From positions 1-46,016 of the forward strand of contig NZ_JAKSXX010000098.1 in assembly GCF_022829385.1 (NCBI RefSeq): DNA of 46,016 nt, given 5' to 3'. Positions 34,635-43,944 of this stretch are shown one piece after another; the stretch's first letter is position 1; each line of letters opens with the position of its first letter. The stretch comes from Methylobacterium sp. J-070 (lineage in GTDB: Bacteria > Pseudomonadota > Alphaproteobacteria > Rhizobiales > Beijerinckiaceae). A program made the translations under genes and the position numbers. The notes beneath the pieces were generated by a model. The model was given only the letters and a program-made list of their open reading frames with translations. It was not told the DNA's origin and searched no databases.

Positions 34635-36197
34635 GTGATCAGCGCCGCGATCAACCTGTTCCGCGGTGCCCGCGTCGGCTTCGTGCTGGCCCGGGAGGGC
34701 GCCCTCGCCTTCGCCGATCCGTCGGAACTGCCGGCGCATCTGCGCCTCGCCCTGAAGATCGGGCGCTCCCTGGAGAAGCCGGGCCGCAGCGACGGCGCGG
34801 TCGGGCTGTCCGCGGCCCTGACGCGCCTCGGCCCCTCGTACGTGAAGTTCGGCCAGTTCCTGGCGACACGACCCGACATCGTCGGCATGCGGGCCGCCGC
34901 CGACCTGGAGCGGCTGCAGGACCGGGTCCCGCCGTTCCCGCAGGAGATCGCGCTGCGCGCGGTCGAGGCGGCGCTCGGAAAGCCGGTCCACGAACTGTTC
35001 CTGTCCTTCAGCGAGCCGATCGCGGCCGCGTCGATCGCGCAGGTGCACAAGGCGGTCGTGGAGGATGCCGACGGGACCCAGCGCGCGCTCGCCGTGAAGG
35101 TGATGCGGCCCGGCGTGCGCGAGCGCTTCATGCGCGACCTCGAAGTCATGCGCTTCATGGCCCGGGTGGTGCACGCGCTCTCGCCGCAGGCCGAACGCCT
35201 GCGCCCGCGCGAGGTCGTGGAGATCCTCGCCCGGTCGGTCCTGATGGAGATGGACTTCCGGCTGGAGGCGGCGGCCGCCTCGGAGATCGCCGAGAACACC
35301 CGGGACGATCCCGATTTCCGGGTCCCGAAGCCGGAATGGGAACTCACCGCCCGGGAGGTGCTGTCCGCCGAGTGGATCGACGGAGTGCGCCTGCACAGTG
35401 CCGCCGAACTCGTGGCCGCGGGACACGACCCGCAGGTCATCGGGCGGACGGTCATCCAGAGCTTTTTGCGGCAGGCGATCCGCGACGGGTTCTTTCACGC
35501 CGACATGCACCAGGGAAACCTTCTGGTCGATGCCGAGGGGCGTCTGGTCGCGGTGGATTTCGGCATCATGGGCCGTCTCGGGCCGAACGAGCGCCGGTTC
35601 CTCGCCGAGATCCTGCTCGGCTTCATCCTGCGCGACTATCGCCGGGTGGCGAAGGTCCACTTCGAGGCGGGCTACGTGCCGGCCCACCATTCCGTGGAGG
35701 ATTTCGCCCAGGCGATCCGGGCGATCGGCGAGCCGATCCACCAGCGCCGGGCCGACGAGATCTCCATGGCCAAGGTGCTGACGCTCCTCTTCGACATCAC
35801 GGCGCTGTTCGACATGAGCACTCGCACCGAGTTGGTGATGCTCCAGAAGACCATGGTGGTGGTCGAGGGCGTCGCCCGGTCGCTCGATCCGCGCCTCGAC
35901 ATGTGGACCACCGCCGAACCGGTGGTCCGGGCCTGGATCACCCGCCACCTGGGTCCGGTCGGCCGCGCCCAGAGCGGGCTGGAGGCCCTGCGGGTGATGT
36001 CCGATGTGGTCGGCGACGTCCCCGACCTCGCCCTTCGCGTCAAGCGCGTGCTGGTCCGCCTCGACGAGGCCGGCACGGGCGATGCGCACCGCCTGGAGCG
36101 CTTCGCCCGCGACGAGCGCCGAAGGGCCATCTGGTCGACCCTGGCCCTCTGGGCCATCGCCGTCGGGGCGTTGGCGATGGCGTTCCGGGGCTTCTGA
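34635..36197 (+). CDS. ubiB: Ubiquinone biosynthesis accessory kinase-like protein UbiB
   Basis: A 520-residue ABC1/ADCK/UbiB-family atypical kinase. It shows the family motif YVKFGQFLATRPD (KxGQ), the Ala-rich loop AAASIAQVHKA that replaces the P-loop, the catalytic FHADMHQGNLL and metal-binding VAVDFGIMGRLG. The C-terminus has a membrane anchor (IWSTLALWAIAVGALAMAF). UbiB binds or extracts hydrophobic ubiquinone precursors with ATP hydrolysis. GTG start at 34635, coupled to ubiE. Confidence 0.95.
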   Translation: MISAAINLFRGARVGFVLAREGALAFADPSELPAHLRLALKIGRSLEKPGRSDGAVGLSAALTRLGPSYVKFGQFLATRPDIVGMRAAADLERLQDRVPPFPQEIALRAVEAALGKPVHELFLSFSEPIAAASIAQVHKAVVEDADGTQRALAVKVMRPGVRERFMRDLEVMRFMARVVHALSPQAERLRPREVVEILARSVLMEMDFRLEAAAASEIAENTRDDPDFRVPKPEWELTAREVLSAEWIDGVRLHSAAELVAAGHDPQVIGRTVIQSFLRQAIRDGFFHADMHQGNLLVDAEGRLVAVDFGIMGRLGPNERRFLAEILLGFILRDYRRVAKVHFEAGYVPAHHSVEDFAQAIRAIGEPIHQRRADEISMAKVLTLLFDITALFDMSTRTELVMLQKTMVVVEGVARSLDPRLDMWTTAEPVVRAWITRHLGPVGRAQSGLEALRVMSDVVGDVPDLALRVKRVLVRLDEAGTGDAHRLERFARDERRRAIWSTLALWAIAVGALAMAFRGF

Positions 36198-36314
36198 AGT
36201 CCACGGGTTCGATCCGCGCTATCGTCCCGGGTCGAGCGCGGGGATCCGGAGCCTCGGCGCGGTCGTCGGTCTTGGCGCCGCACACGGCCGAATTGCCCCA
36301 CGGGCGCAGGCGGC

Positions 36315-36334
36315 GGCCCGTTGTCCGGGCCTTT
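36315..36334 (+). terminator. Candidate intrinsic terminator after ubiB
   Basis: GGCCCG, loop TTGTC, CGGGCC, then TTTC, in the gap between the convergent ubiB and hybrid kinase genes. The stem is 6 bp and the T-run is short. Confidence 0.4.
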
Positions 36335-36349
36335 CAACCGGCTGTTCGA

Positions 36350-39304
36350 TCAGGGGGTCTCGCTCCCGGCCGGCAGCAGCGCCCGCAGCTCTCGGACCAG
36401 ATCCGCGAGCCCCGTCGATCCCTTGGCCAGCACGCGGTCGGCGTGGCCGGCGAGACGGCGGCGGTCTTCGGCGGCGATGTCCTTGGCGGTGAGCACCACC
36501 ACGGGCACGTCGCTGCAATCCGCCCGGGCTCGGAGTGCCCGCAGGAAACCGAACCCGTCCATCTCGGGCATCATCAGGTCGAGCAGGATCAGGCTGGGCC
36601 GTTGCGCCTCCACGGTCTCCAGGGCCCGCACGCCGTTCTCGGCCTGGCGGACCTCGAAGCCCTCCCGGCCGAGATAGGCGCAGAGATGTCCGCGCACGTC
36701 CGCCTCGTCGTCGACGACGAGGATCGGGCCGCCGCCCGCCGCCGGCCGGAACCGGTCGACGATCTGCCGGAGACCGGCCCAGTCGATCGGTTTCTGAAGA
36801 TAGTCGGTGGCGCCGAGCGAGAAGGCGAAATTCTGCTCGTCCAGGACCGTGACCATCACGATCGGCGTGCCACCGATCTCGGGATCGGCCCGGAGCGCCC
36901 GCAGGACCGCCCAGCCGTCCATCTGCGGCATGGTCACGTCGAGGAGCACCGCCCGGGGGCGCAGGCTCCGGGCCAGTTCGAGGCCGCGCCGGCCATCCTC
37001 CGCGACCGCGACGGCGAAGCCTTCCCGCTCCAGGAAGCGGGCGAGGAGGTCCCGGGTGGCCGAATCGTCGTCGATCACCAGGATCGGCCGCGCGGTGTCC
37101 GCTCTGGGCTGGGGTTCGGCGCTCGGCTCCGCGTCCGGTGCCGCGACGTGGGCCGGCAGGGTCAGCGTGAAGGTGGTGCCCTCCCCTTCCCGGCTCTCGA
37201 CCGCGATGGCGCCGCCGAGCATCTCGGCGAAGGCGCGGGTGATCGAGAGGCCGAGGCCGGTGCCGCCGAAGCGCCGCGTCGTCGACGCATCGGCCTGGCT
37301 GAACCGCTCGAACAGCTTTCCGAGCTGTTCCGGGTTCATGCCGATCCCCGTATCGGACACGCGGAAGCGCAGATCGTCCCCCACCCGCTCGGCCCGAAGG
37401 CCGATCCGCCCGTCCGCGGTGAACTTCGCGGCGTTGCTCAGGAGGTTGATCAGGCACTGACGCAGCTTCGTGACGTCGGTGTGGGCCGTGCCGAGGCCTT
37501 CCGCCAGATCGAGCGCCAGGGTGTTGCCCGTCTTGGCCACCAGACCCTCCACCGTGGCGGCGACCTCGCGCACCACATCGGCGACGTCGAAATCCTCCGC
37601 GTAGATCTCGACCCGGTCGGCCTCGATCTTCGAGATGTCGAGCACGTCGTTGATCAGGCCGAGGAGGTGCCGGGCATTGGCCTCGATCTTCTTCATGTCC
37701 GCGATGAGGTCGGCCGCACCGATGTCCTCCAGCTCCTCCTGGACCATCTCGGAGTAGCCGATCACCGCCGAGAGCGGGGTGCGCAACTCGTGACTCATGT
37801 TGGCCAGGAACTGGCTCTTGGCCGCATTGGCGGCCTCGGCGGCGGCCCGCGCCGCCTCGATCGCCGCCTCGGCCTCCTTGCGCTCGGTGATGTCGGTGTG
37901 GGTGCCGACCCACTCGCGCAGGCTGCCGTCGGGTTCGAGGATCGGCACGGCCCGCACGCTCATGTGGCGGTAGGATCCGGAGGCGGCCCGGAGCCGGTGC
38001 TCGGTGGCGTAGGGCTGGAGCTGCGCCAGCGCGGTCGACCATGCGGTCCGGGTCCGCTCGCGATCCTCGGGATGGACGGCGTCCAGGAAGCCCATCCCGG
38101 CGTAGGAGGCCTCGTCCTGGCCGGTGAAGCGGCTCCAGGCAGTCTGTCGCCGTTGCAGGCTGCCCTCCGGGTTGGCGGTCCAGACGATCGCCGCGCTGGC
38201 CTCGATCAGCGAGCGGAAGCGCTCCTCGCTCCGGCGCAGGCGGGCCTCGGCCAGATGGCGGATGGTCTCGTCGACGACCACGAGGCCGACGCCCTCGACG
38301 CTGCGGTCCGGCGCAGAGTCGTCGTCGCCGCGGAGTGGATAGAAGCTCATCGCGAACTGCCGGACGCCCCCGGGCGCCGAGGCGGCCGGCACGGCCACCG
38401 GGACGTTGGGCGAGACCAGGCCCTCGTGGAGCGCCGCGGCGAGCTTGGGCGCGAGTTCCTCCTGGAGGGTCGGCAGCATCGCCCAGATCGGCGCGCCGCA
38501 GTCGGCTCCGAAGCCGCGCTCGCTCATGGTGGCCAGCGCCCGGTTCATGTGGCGGATCTTCAGGTCGCGGTCCAGGAAGCCGAGCCCCACCGGCGCGTTC
38601 GCCAGCACGCCGTCGAGGAGGCGCGACATGCGCAGCGATTCCTGCCGCCGCACCAGGGCGAGGCGCGCGAGCAGGACGATGGCGCCAAGCGCCGCCGCAC
38701 CGGTGAGCAGGAACAGGATCAGTCCGCGGCGGAATTCGCGGGTCTGCAACGCCGCGAGGTCCTGCCCGGCGGCGGCCTGCCGTGACGCGGCCTCGGCGCG
38801 GATCGCGTCCATCAGGCGCTTGCCTTCGCCGGTCCGGACGAGGTCCGTCGCCGCGTCGAAACCCTGCCCGCGCCGCGCCGCGATCACCCGGGCGGCGAAT
38901 TCGCGCTTCTGCGCGATCAGGCCGGCGAGGGACGGGCCGCCGCTGCGGACCGGCTCCTGCGCGGCCGATCCGAGGCTCGAGAGCTCCGTCTCGATCCGGC
39001 TCAGCGCGACCCCGTAGGGCGTCAGGTAATCCTCGGTGCCGACCAGCACGAAGCCCCGCTCGCCGGTCTCGAGATCCTTGACCTCGGAGATCAGGCGCTC
39101 GACGCCCGCCACGACGGCGTTCAGGCGAACGGTCGCCGCGCGGTCGCTTTCGCTGGCGATGTAGTTCGCGACGCCGGCGGCCAGGGCGACGACGAGAAGG
39201 ATGAAGGCGGCGGGCGACCCGAGCAGCGGTCCGAGCGCGCCGGCCCCGCGCCAGTTCCGGCGGCGCAGACCGAAGATCGAATTGGCGGCCGGCGCGCCGC
39301 TCAC
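36350..39304 (-). CDS. Hybrid sensor histidine kinase, CHASE3-PAS-PAS-HisKA-HATPase-REC-REC
   Basis: A 984-residue membrane kinase. TM1 lies at about 32-50, a CHASE3-like periplasmic domain (LETGERGFVLVGTEDYL) follows, and TM2 lies at about 194-216. A first PAS spans about 225-345 and a second about 358-475, ending DITERK. HisKA has phospho-acceptor H505 in MSHELRTPL, HATPase has N-box NLLSNAAKF, DTGIGM and GGTGLGLS, and two receiver domains carry acceptor Asp at 789 (LLDVTMPQMDG) and 909 (LLDLMMPEMDG). GTG 39304 overlaps the zapE stop (GTGA), so it is translated with zapE. No separate output regulator is adjacent, so the phosphate acceptor downstream is unknown. The signal is unknown. Confidence 0.9.
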   Translation of the reverse strand: MSGAPAANSIFGLRRRNWRGAGALGPLLGSPAAFILLVVALAAGVANYIASESDRAATVRLNAVVAGVERLISEVKDLETGERGFVLVGTEDYLTPYGVALSRIETELSSLGSAAQEPVRSGGPSLAGLIAQKREFAARVIAARRGQGFDAATDLVRTGEGKRLMDAIRAEAASRQAAAGQDLAALQTREFRRGLILFLLTGAAALGAIVLLARLALVRRQESLRMSRLLDGVLANAPVGLGFLDRDLKIRHMNRALATMSERGFGADCGAPIWAMLPTLQEELAPKLAAALHEGLVSPNVPVAVPAASAPGGVRQFAMSFYPLRGDDDSAPDRSVEGVGLVVVDETIRHLAEARLRRSEERFRSLIEASAAIVWTANPEGSLQRRQTAWSRFTGQDEASYAGMGFLDAVHPEDRERTRTAWSTALAQLQPYATEHRLRAASGSYRHMSVRAVPILEPDGSLREWVGTHTDITERKEAEAAIEAARAAAEAANAAKSQFLANMSHELRTPLSAVIGYSEMVQEELEDIGAADLIADMKKIEANARHLLGLINDVLDISKIEADRVEIYAEDFDVADVVREVAATVEGLVAKTGNTLALDLAEGLGTAHTDVTKLRQCLINLLSNAAKFTADGRIGLRAERVGDDLRFRVSDTGIGMNPEQLGKLFERFSQADASTTRRFGGTGLGLSITRAFAEMLGGAIAVESREGEGTTFTLTLPAHVAAPDAEPSAEPQPRADTARPILVIDDDSATRDLLARFLEREGFAVAVAEDGRRGLELARSLRPRAVLLDVTMPQMDGWAVLRALRADPEIGGTPIVMVTVLDEQNFAFSLGATDYLQKPIDWAGLRQIVDRFRPAAGGGPILVVDDEADVRGHLCAYLGREGFEVRQAENGVRALETVEAQRPSLILLDLMMPEMDGFGFLRALRARADCSDVPVVVLTAKDIAAEDRRRLAGHADRVLAKGSTGLADLVRELRALLPAGSETP

Positions 39305-40533
39305 GTCTCCACCAGCCCGGTGCTCGCCCCCGACGCCTCGGAATCCGGACGGCCATGCGGCAGGCCGAGATATTCGCGGGAGCGCATCTCGATCAGGCGC
39401 GAGACGGTCCGGTCGAACTCGAACGCCTCCCGGCCGGTCTCGGCGCCGTAGAGGTCCTGCGCCTCGGCCGCCGCGGAGGCCACGAGCTTCACGTGGCGGT
39501 CGTAGAGGGTGTCGATCAGCGTGATGAAGCGCTTGGCCTCGTTGCGCTCGGCCTCCTTCATCACCGGGATACCGTCGAGGATCACCGTGTGGAAGGCGCG
39601 CGCCAGGGCCATGTAGTCGGAAGCGCCCAGGGGCTGCCGGCACAGATCGTCGAAATGGAAGCGGGCGACGCCGCTCGCCTCCTCGGGGATCTCAACGTCC
39701 CGGCCGTGAACCTTGATGGTGGCGGCACGGCCCCGGGCCTTGCCGGTGAGATTCTTGAAGGCGGCGTCGAGGGCCGCCCGGGCGGCCTCGTCGGCGGGCA
39801 CGTGGTACACCGCGGCACCGCCGAGCTTCTCCAGGCGGAAGTCGGTGCGTGAATCGAGGCGCACCACCTCCACTCGCTCCTTCAGCGTCGCGATGAAGGG
39901 CAGGAACAGCGCCCGGTTCAGGCCGCCCTCGTAAAGCCGGTCCGGCTCGACGTTGGAGGTCGCCACCACAGTGACGCCCCGCCGGAACAGGTGGCCGAAC
40001 AGGCGGCCCAGGATCATCGCGTCGGCGATGTCGGTGACGGTGAATTCGTCGAAGCACAGGAGTGTCGCCTCGTCGGCGAGCTGGTCGGCCACGGGCCCGA
40101 TCGGATCGTCGCCCTTCACCGTGCCGGCCTTCAGAGCCTGCCTGTAGGCGTGGATGCGCTCGTGGGCATCCGCCAGGAAGCCGTGGAAATGGACCCGGCG
40201 CTTCGGTTCGGGGGCGGCCTCGTGGAACAGGTCCATCAGCATGGTCTTGCCGCGTCCGACCGAGCCCCAGACGTACAGCCCCTTGGGCCGCTCGGCCTCG
40301 TCCCTGCGCCGGAACAGCCAGCCCAGTGCGCTGGTCTTGCTGGCGCGCCTCTGCCGCTGCAGATCCTGGATCAACCGGTCGAGGGCACGCACCAGCCGGG
40401 TCTGCGCCGGATCGCGCTCGATGGCCCCGGTCGCGACGAGCCCCTCGTAGCGCTCGTGAACCGGGCCGGGTGAGACCGCGCTGGCCCGCGCCTCCGGAGA
40501 GGGGGCCTGTTGCTTGCCGGATCTCTCGTTCAC
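39301..40533 (-). CDS. zapE: Cell division ATPase ZapE (AFG1 family)
   Basis: A 410-residue P-loop ATPase. It shows Walker A GSVGRGKTMLMDLFHE, RRVHFHGFLADAHERIH, Walker B LLCFDEFTVTDIADAMIL, a SNVEPDRLYEGGLNR sensor-like segment, and the C-terminal RFITLIDTLYDRHVKLVASA typical of AFG1/ZapE. The bacterial protein assists FtsZ ring constriction under stress, and the mitochondrial relative handles protein quality control. GTG 40533 (VNERSGKQQ) is suggested as start; the frame stays open to an ATG at 40614 with low-complexity sequence. The hybrid kinase follows with a four-base overlap. Confidence 0.9.
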   Translation of the reverse strand: MNERSGKQQAPSPEARASAVSPGPVHERYEGLVATGAIERDPAQTRLVRALDRLIQDLQRQRRASKTSALGWLFRRRDEAERPKGLYVWGSVGRGKTMLMDLFHEAAPEPKRRVHFHGFLADAHERIHAYRQALKAGTVKGDDPIGPVADQLADEATLLCFDEFTVTDIADAMILGRLFGHLFRRGVTVVATSNVEPDRLYEGGLNRALFLPFIATLKERVEVVRLDSRTDFRLEKLGGAAVYHVPADEAARAALDAAFKNLTGKARGRAATIKVHGRDVEIPEEASGVARFHFDDLCRQPLGASDYMALARAFHTVILDGIPVMKEAERNEAKRFITLIDTLYDRHVKLVASAAAEAQDLYGAETGREAFEFDRTVSRLIEMRSREYLGLPHGRPDSEASGASTGLVET

Positions 40534-40847
40534 GCCGCCGGTCCCTCGCCCCTCGCCCCTCGCCGCATTGCCGGACCGGCCCCGGCCGCCCGCGACGGCG
40601 ACCCGCGGCGACAATACGCACGACCCCGGCCTCTCCTGTGGCGTGCAAGATCAACCTGAATCAAGTGCGGGTCCCGACAGCGGAGCCGAAGCGTCCCATC
40701 GCGGGCGCGCATGGCAGCCCCGCTCGCGGACCCGCGGGCCGTCCGCTGCATTGCACAATCACGACCGAGCTGCGAAATCAGAGGCGTCTCTGGGGAGGAA
40801 CGTCCGGATCACCCTGCGCGCATGCGCGCACAGACCGGAGACTCAGC

Positions 40848-41435
40848 ATGGCCGTTCAGGCGCGAGACGTGCCGGCCCACAGGATCCGGCGCCTCTGGCC
40901 GGCCGACCGCAACGCGGTACTCGACTACTTCCTGCGGCTCGATCCGGAGACCCGGGCGAGCCGATTCATGGGTAACGTCAGCGAAGCCGGCGTGCGGGCC
41001 TATGCCGCGCAGGCGGTGACCGCCGAAGGCATCCTGTACGGCGCCTTCGTGGACGGTGCGCTGCGCGGGCTCGGCGAACTCCGACCCATGGGGGCGTCAC
41101 GCTTCGGCTTCGGTCCGCGTGCCGAGGCGGCCTTCGCGGTGGAGCGTGCGTTCCGGCGCCGCGGCATCGGAGCCGATCTCTTCGCCCGGATCGCCCGTTC
41201 GGCGCGCCATCGCGGCGTGGAGGATCTGCACGTCCGCTGCCTGTCGGGGAATGGCCCGATGCTCCGGCTGGCGGCCAAGCACGGGGCGGCCCTCCAGCAC
41301 GCGGGCAGCGAGATCGAGGGCGCTCTGCACCTCGCGCGGCCCACGCCCTTCTCGCTCTGGTACGAGGGTATCGCGGAGACGTTCGACTTCTCCCTGGCGG
41401 TGAGCTTCCCGGACCGGGACGGCACCCCCGCCTGA
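40848..41435 (+). CDS. GNAT-family N-acetyltransferase
   Basis: A 195-residue single-domain acetyltransferase. It has IRRLWPADRNAVLDYFLRLD, RASRFMGNVS, YGAFVDGALRGLGELRP, AFAVERAFRRRGIGADLF (the acetyl-CoA-binding RxxGIG segment) and MLRLAAKHGAALQHAG. The N-terminal LDPETRASRF pattern is like the GNAT domains linked to protein acyltransferases. ATG 40848 with GGAG 8 bases upstream is chosen over long open frames to the left. Substrate unknown. Confidence 0.85.
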   Translation: MAVQARDVPAHRIRRLWPADRNAVLDYFLRLDPETRASRFMGNVSEAGVRAYAAQAVTAEGILYGAFVDGALRGLGELRPMGASRFGFGPRAEAAFAVERAFRRRGIGADLFARIARSARHRGVEDLHVRCLSGNGPMLRLAAKHGAALQHAGSEIEGALHLARPTPFSLWYEGIAETFDFSLAVSFPDRDGTPA

Positions 41436-41451
41436 GCGGGGAGCGCCCCGC

Positions 41452-42213
41452 TCACCCGACCCCGTCGCCCACCAGCGCGAAGGTCAGGAGGTCCACGGAA
41501 GCGGCTCCGGCGCGCCTGAGCGCGCGGGCGGCGGCGTTTCCGGTGGCGCCCGTGGTGGTCACGTCGTCGATCAGCAGGATCCGCCGGCCGCGGATGCGGT
41601 GCGCCTCGGCCGGTGCCACACGGAACGCGCCGCTCACATTCTCGGCCCGCGCCGCGCGGCTCAGGCCTACTTGGGAGCGCGTCGCCCGGACGCGCACCAA
41701 CGCGGTGGGCTCCACGGGACGCCCGCCTTCGTCCCCTATACGCCGGGCGAGGAGTGCGGCCTGATTGAAGCGGCGGCGCCAGAGGCGCCCGCGATGGAGC
41801 GGCACCGGCACCAGGCAATCGGCCTCGGCGACGAGCGTGCGTCCGCTGGTCGCCATCATCCGGGCCATCACGTTGGCGAGGTCGAGCCGATCGTCGTATT
41901 TCAGCCGGTGGACCAGCCGCCGGGCGGCGCCGTCATAGAGGGCAACCGCGCGGCCGCGCTCGAAGACCGGCGGGTCGGCGATCGCCCGCGGCGAGAGCAG
42001 CGGGCCGACCCCGAGATCCAGGGCGAACGGCGTGCCGTAGCGCTGACAGACGGGCTCCTCGATCAGGCGCAGGCCCGACCAGCAGACCGGGCACAGGGCG
42101 GCGGGGTCGGCCGTGGCGGCGCCGCACCCCGCGCAGGTCGGCGGGTAGATCAACGACAGAACCCCGCGCGGCAGGCCGCGCAGGGCGGAGGCGACGGTCT
42201 CGACCGCCGTCAC
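41452..42213 (-). CDS. ComF-family phosphoribosyltransferase-like protein
   Basis: A 253-residue ComF homologue. An N-terminal zinc-ribbon-like module (CAGCGAATADPAALCPVC, about 27-44) and C56 precede a PRTase-like fold with LVPVPLHRGRLWRRRFNQAALLA, RSQVGLSRAARAENVSGAFR and the PRPP-loop-like RRILLIDDVTTTGAT. In naturally competent bacteria ComF helps DNA uptake; in others the role (often named GntX) is unclear. It converges on the acetyltransferase gene with 16 bases between stops. Confidence 0.9.
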   Translation of the reverse strand: MTAVETVASALRGLPRGVLSLIYPPTCAGCGAATADPAALCPVCWSGLRLIEEPVCQRYGTPFALDLGVGPLLSPRAIADPPVFERGRAVALYDGAARRLVHRLKYDDRLDLANVMARMMATSGRTLVAEADCLVPVPLHRGRLWRRRFNQAALLARRIGDEGGRPVEPTALVRVRATRSQVGLSRAARAENVSGAFRVAPAEAHRIRGRRILLIDDVTTTGATGNAAARALRRAGAASVDLLTFALVGDGVG

Positions 42214-42237
42214 GCCGGCCGGGCCGTGCGCCGTGGC

Positions 42238-42483
42238 TTAGCGGGACGAGACCGGGCGGCCCTGCTGGCCCATCTGCTGCTGGTCCACCTGCCGGTCGCG
42301 GGCATTCGCCCGGTGGCGTCCGATCGCGCAGCCCGCCGCGGCGCCCAGAAGGCCGTGATGGCCCGCGTAGTGGCCGGCCACGCCGCCGACGATGGCGCCC
42401 TTGATGCAGCCCTTGGCCTCGGCGCCGCCCGCGGCGGCGATGGCGGCGACGGCGACGGCGGCCCCGACGAACACGCGCTTCAT
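42238..42483 (-). CDS. Small exported glycine-zipper-like protein
   Basis: An 81-residue protein from MKRVFVG. A signal peptide (about 1-23, ending GGAEAKG) is followed by CIKGAIVGGVAGHYAGHHGL, a Gly-rich membrane-zipper-like segment, and a polar tail. Such proteins sit at the outer membrane or periplasm with no defined role. ATG 42483 has GGGGAG upstream; the open frame extends to 42588. It lies 24 bases before comF on the same strand. Confidence 0.75.
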   Translation of the reverse strand: MKRVFVGAAVAVAAIAAAGGAEAKGCIKGAIVGGVAGHYAGHHGLLGAAAGCAIGRHRANARDRQVDQQQMGQQGRPVSSR

Positions 42484-42650
42484 GATAAATGCTCCCCGCT
42501 CAATCTCGGCCGTACGGCCGGCTGCAGCAGGAACTGCGGCGCTGCCGAGTCGTTCCGCCATCCTATCGCGGCTCACGGCTCCGTGCATACCGGTGGAGGG
42601 AACCGATCGGGTGCTGGCGGTGGACCGGCACGAGCGCCATCTGAGTGGCG

Positions 42651-43544
42651 ATGGATGCCCCGGCCCCTCTGTTCGACACCGCCCTTGCGCGACGCCGCCT
42701 CGCCCGCGCCGGGCGCGCCGGCTACGCGGACTTCCTGATCGACAGGCTCGCCGAGGATCTGGACGAACGCCTCGGCGCGGTCCTGCGGGAATTCTCCACG
42801 GTGCTCGATGTCGCCACGCCGGCGCCGGCGGCCGCGCGGATCCTCGCGGCCCGGTATCCGGAGGCGCGGCTCCTCAGGCTGGCGCCGCTGCCCGAGTCCG
42901 GCGGCGGCGTCATCGTCGGCGATCCGGAATTGCTCCCGGTCGCCCCCGGGAGCCTCGACCTCGCCGTCTCGCTCCTGTCCTTCCACGCCGTCAACGATCT
43001 GCCGGGCACGCTGATCCAGCTGCGCCGCGCCCTGCGGCCGGACGGTCTGTTCGTGGGGTGCCTGCTCGGCGGCGCTACCCTCACGGAGCTGCGCCAGAGC
43101 TTCGGGCAGGCCGAGAGCGAGATCGAAGGTGGGATCAGCCCGAGGGTCGCCCCGTTCGCCGCCGTCCGCGAGGTCGGCGCCCTGCTGCAGCGGGCCGGGT
43201 TCGCGCTTCCGGTGGCCGACACCGACACGATCACGGTGCGCTACGCCGATCCGTTCGGCCTCATGCGCGATCTCCGGGCCATGGGCCTGACCAACGTCCT
43301 CACCGACCGCCGCCGGACCCCGCTCCGCCGGGCCACCCTCCTGCGGGCCGCCGAGATCTACGCCGAGCGCTTCTCGGATCCGGATGGCCGTGTCCGGGCG
43401 ACCTTCGAGATTCTGTGGCTGTCCGGCTGGGTGCCGCACGAGAGCCAGCAGAAGCCGCTCCGGCCGGGGAGCGCGCGGTCGCGGCTCGCCGACGCGCTCG
43501 GAACGGTCGAGCTGACACCGACCAATGACGGAGGAACGCCGTGA
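42651..43544 (+). CDS. SAM-dependent methyltransferase-like protein (NDUFAF5/BioC type)
   Basis: A 297-residue protein starting MDAPAPLFDTALARRRLARA, the usual N-terminus of the alphaproteobacterial NDUFAF5-like group. The SAM-binding motif is weak (TVLDVATPAPAAARILAARY lacks a clear Gly-rich loop). SLDLAVSLLSFHAVNDLPGT, RRALRPDGLFVGCLLGGATL and AFAAVREVGALLQRAGF follow. The mitochondrial relative hydroxylates an arginine of complex I subunit NDUFS7. ATG 42651 is preferred to GTG 42645. Its stop overlaps the next start (GTGA). Confidence 0.8.
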   Translation: MDAPAPLFDTALARRRLARAGRAGYADFLIDRLAEDLDERLGAVLREFSTVLDVATPAPAAARILAARYPEARLLRLAPLPESGGGVIVGDPELLPVAPGSLDLAVSLLSFHAVNDLPGTLIQLRRALRPDGLFVGCLLGGATLTELRQSFGQAESEIEGGISPRVAPFAAVREVGALLQRAGFALPVADTDTITVRYADPFGLMRDLRAMGLTNVLTDRRRTPLRRATLLRAAEIYAERFSDPDGRVRATFEILWLSGWVPHESQQKPLRPGSARSRLADALGTVELTPTNDGGTP

Positions 43545-43903
43545 AGCTGCCCGGACCGGATCACCCCATCACCATCGCTCCCGAAGCCCGGCGCGTCCGC
43601 GTCCGCGTCGGGGACGCGGTGGTCGCCGACACGCGCAACGCGCTGCGGCTGGAGGAGGCCCGGTATCCGGCCGTGTTCTACGTGCCGCGTGCCGACATCC
43701 GCGCCGAGAACTTCGTCGCGTCGGCCCAGACCAGCCACTGTCCCTATAAGGGCGACGCGCACTACTTCGACCTCGTGGTCGACGGAACGCGCCGGCCCGA
43801 CGCGGTCTGGAGCTACGCGGACCCCTACCCCGCCGTCGCGGCCATCCGGGACCACGTGGCGTTCTATCCGGACCGGGTCGACGCGATCGAGGTCACCGAC
43901 TGA
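43541..43903 (+). CDS. DUF427-family protein
   Basis: A 120-residue single-domain protein with the DUF427 pattern: RVRVRVGDAVVADTRNALRL, YPAVFYVPRADI, SHCPYKGDAHYFDLVVDG and WSYADPYPAVAAIRDHVAFY. The fold is a small beta-tent; the function is not established. GTG 43541 overlaps the methyltransferase-like stop, so the pair is co-translated. Confidence 0.92.
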   Translation: MKLPGPDHPITIAPEARRVRVRVGDAVVADTRNALRLEEARYPAVFYVPRADIRAENFVASAQTSHCPYKGDAHYFDLVVDGTRRPDAVWSYADPYPAVAAIRDHVAFYPDRVDAIEVTD

Positions 43904-43912
43904 CACGGTGCC

Positions 43913-43931
43913 GCCGCCGTCGATCGGCGGC
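43913..43931. terminator. Possible bidirectional hairpin between convergent genes
   Basis: GCCGCCG-TCGAT-CGGCGGC, a 7-bp perfect stem between the stops of the DUF427 and DUF6880-like genes. No T-run follows on either strand. Confidence 0.3.
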
Positions 43932-43944
43932 CCGCGGCCGCCGC

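Noticed and set aside
35336..38785. 1149-codon plus-strand frame across ubiB and the hybrid kinase
   Set aside because: It is the shadow of ubiB and of the antisense kinase gene; no domain is readable.
36219..39356. 1045-codon minus-strand frame within the kinase region
   Set aside because: Alternate frame of the kinase gene; the kinase motifs lie in the other frame.
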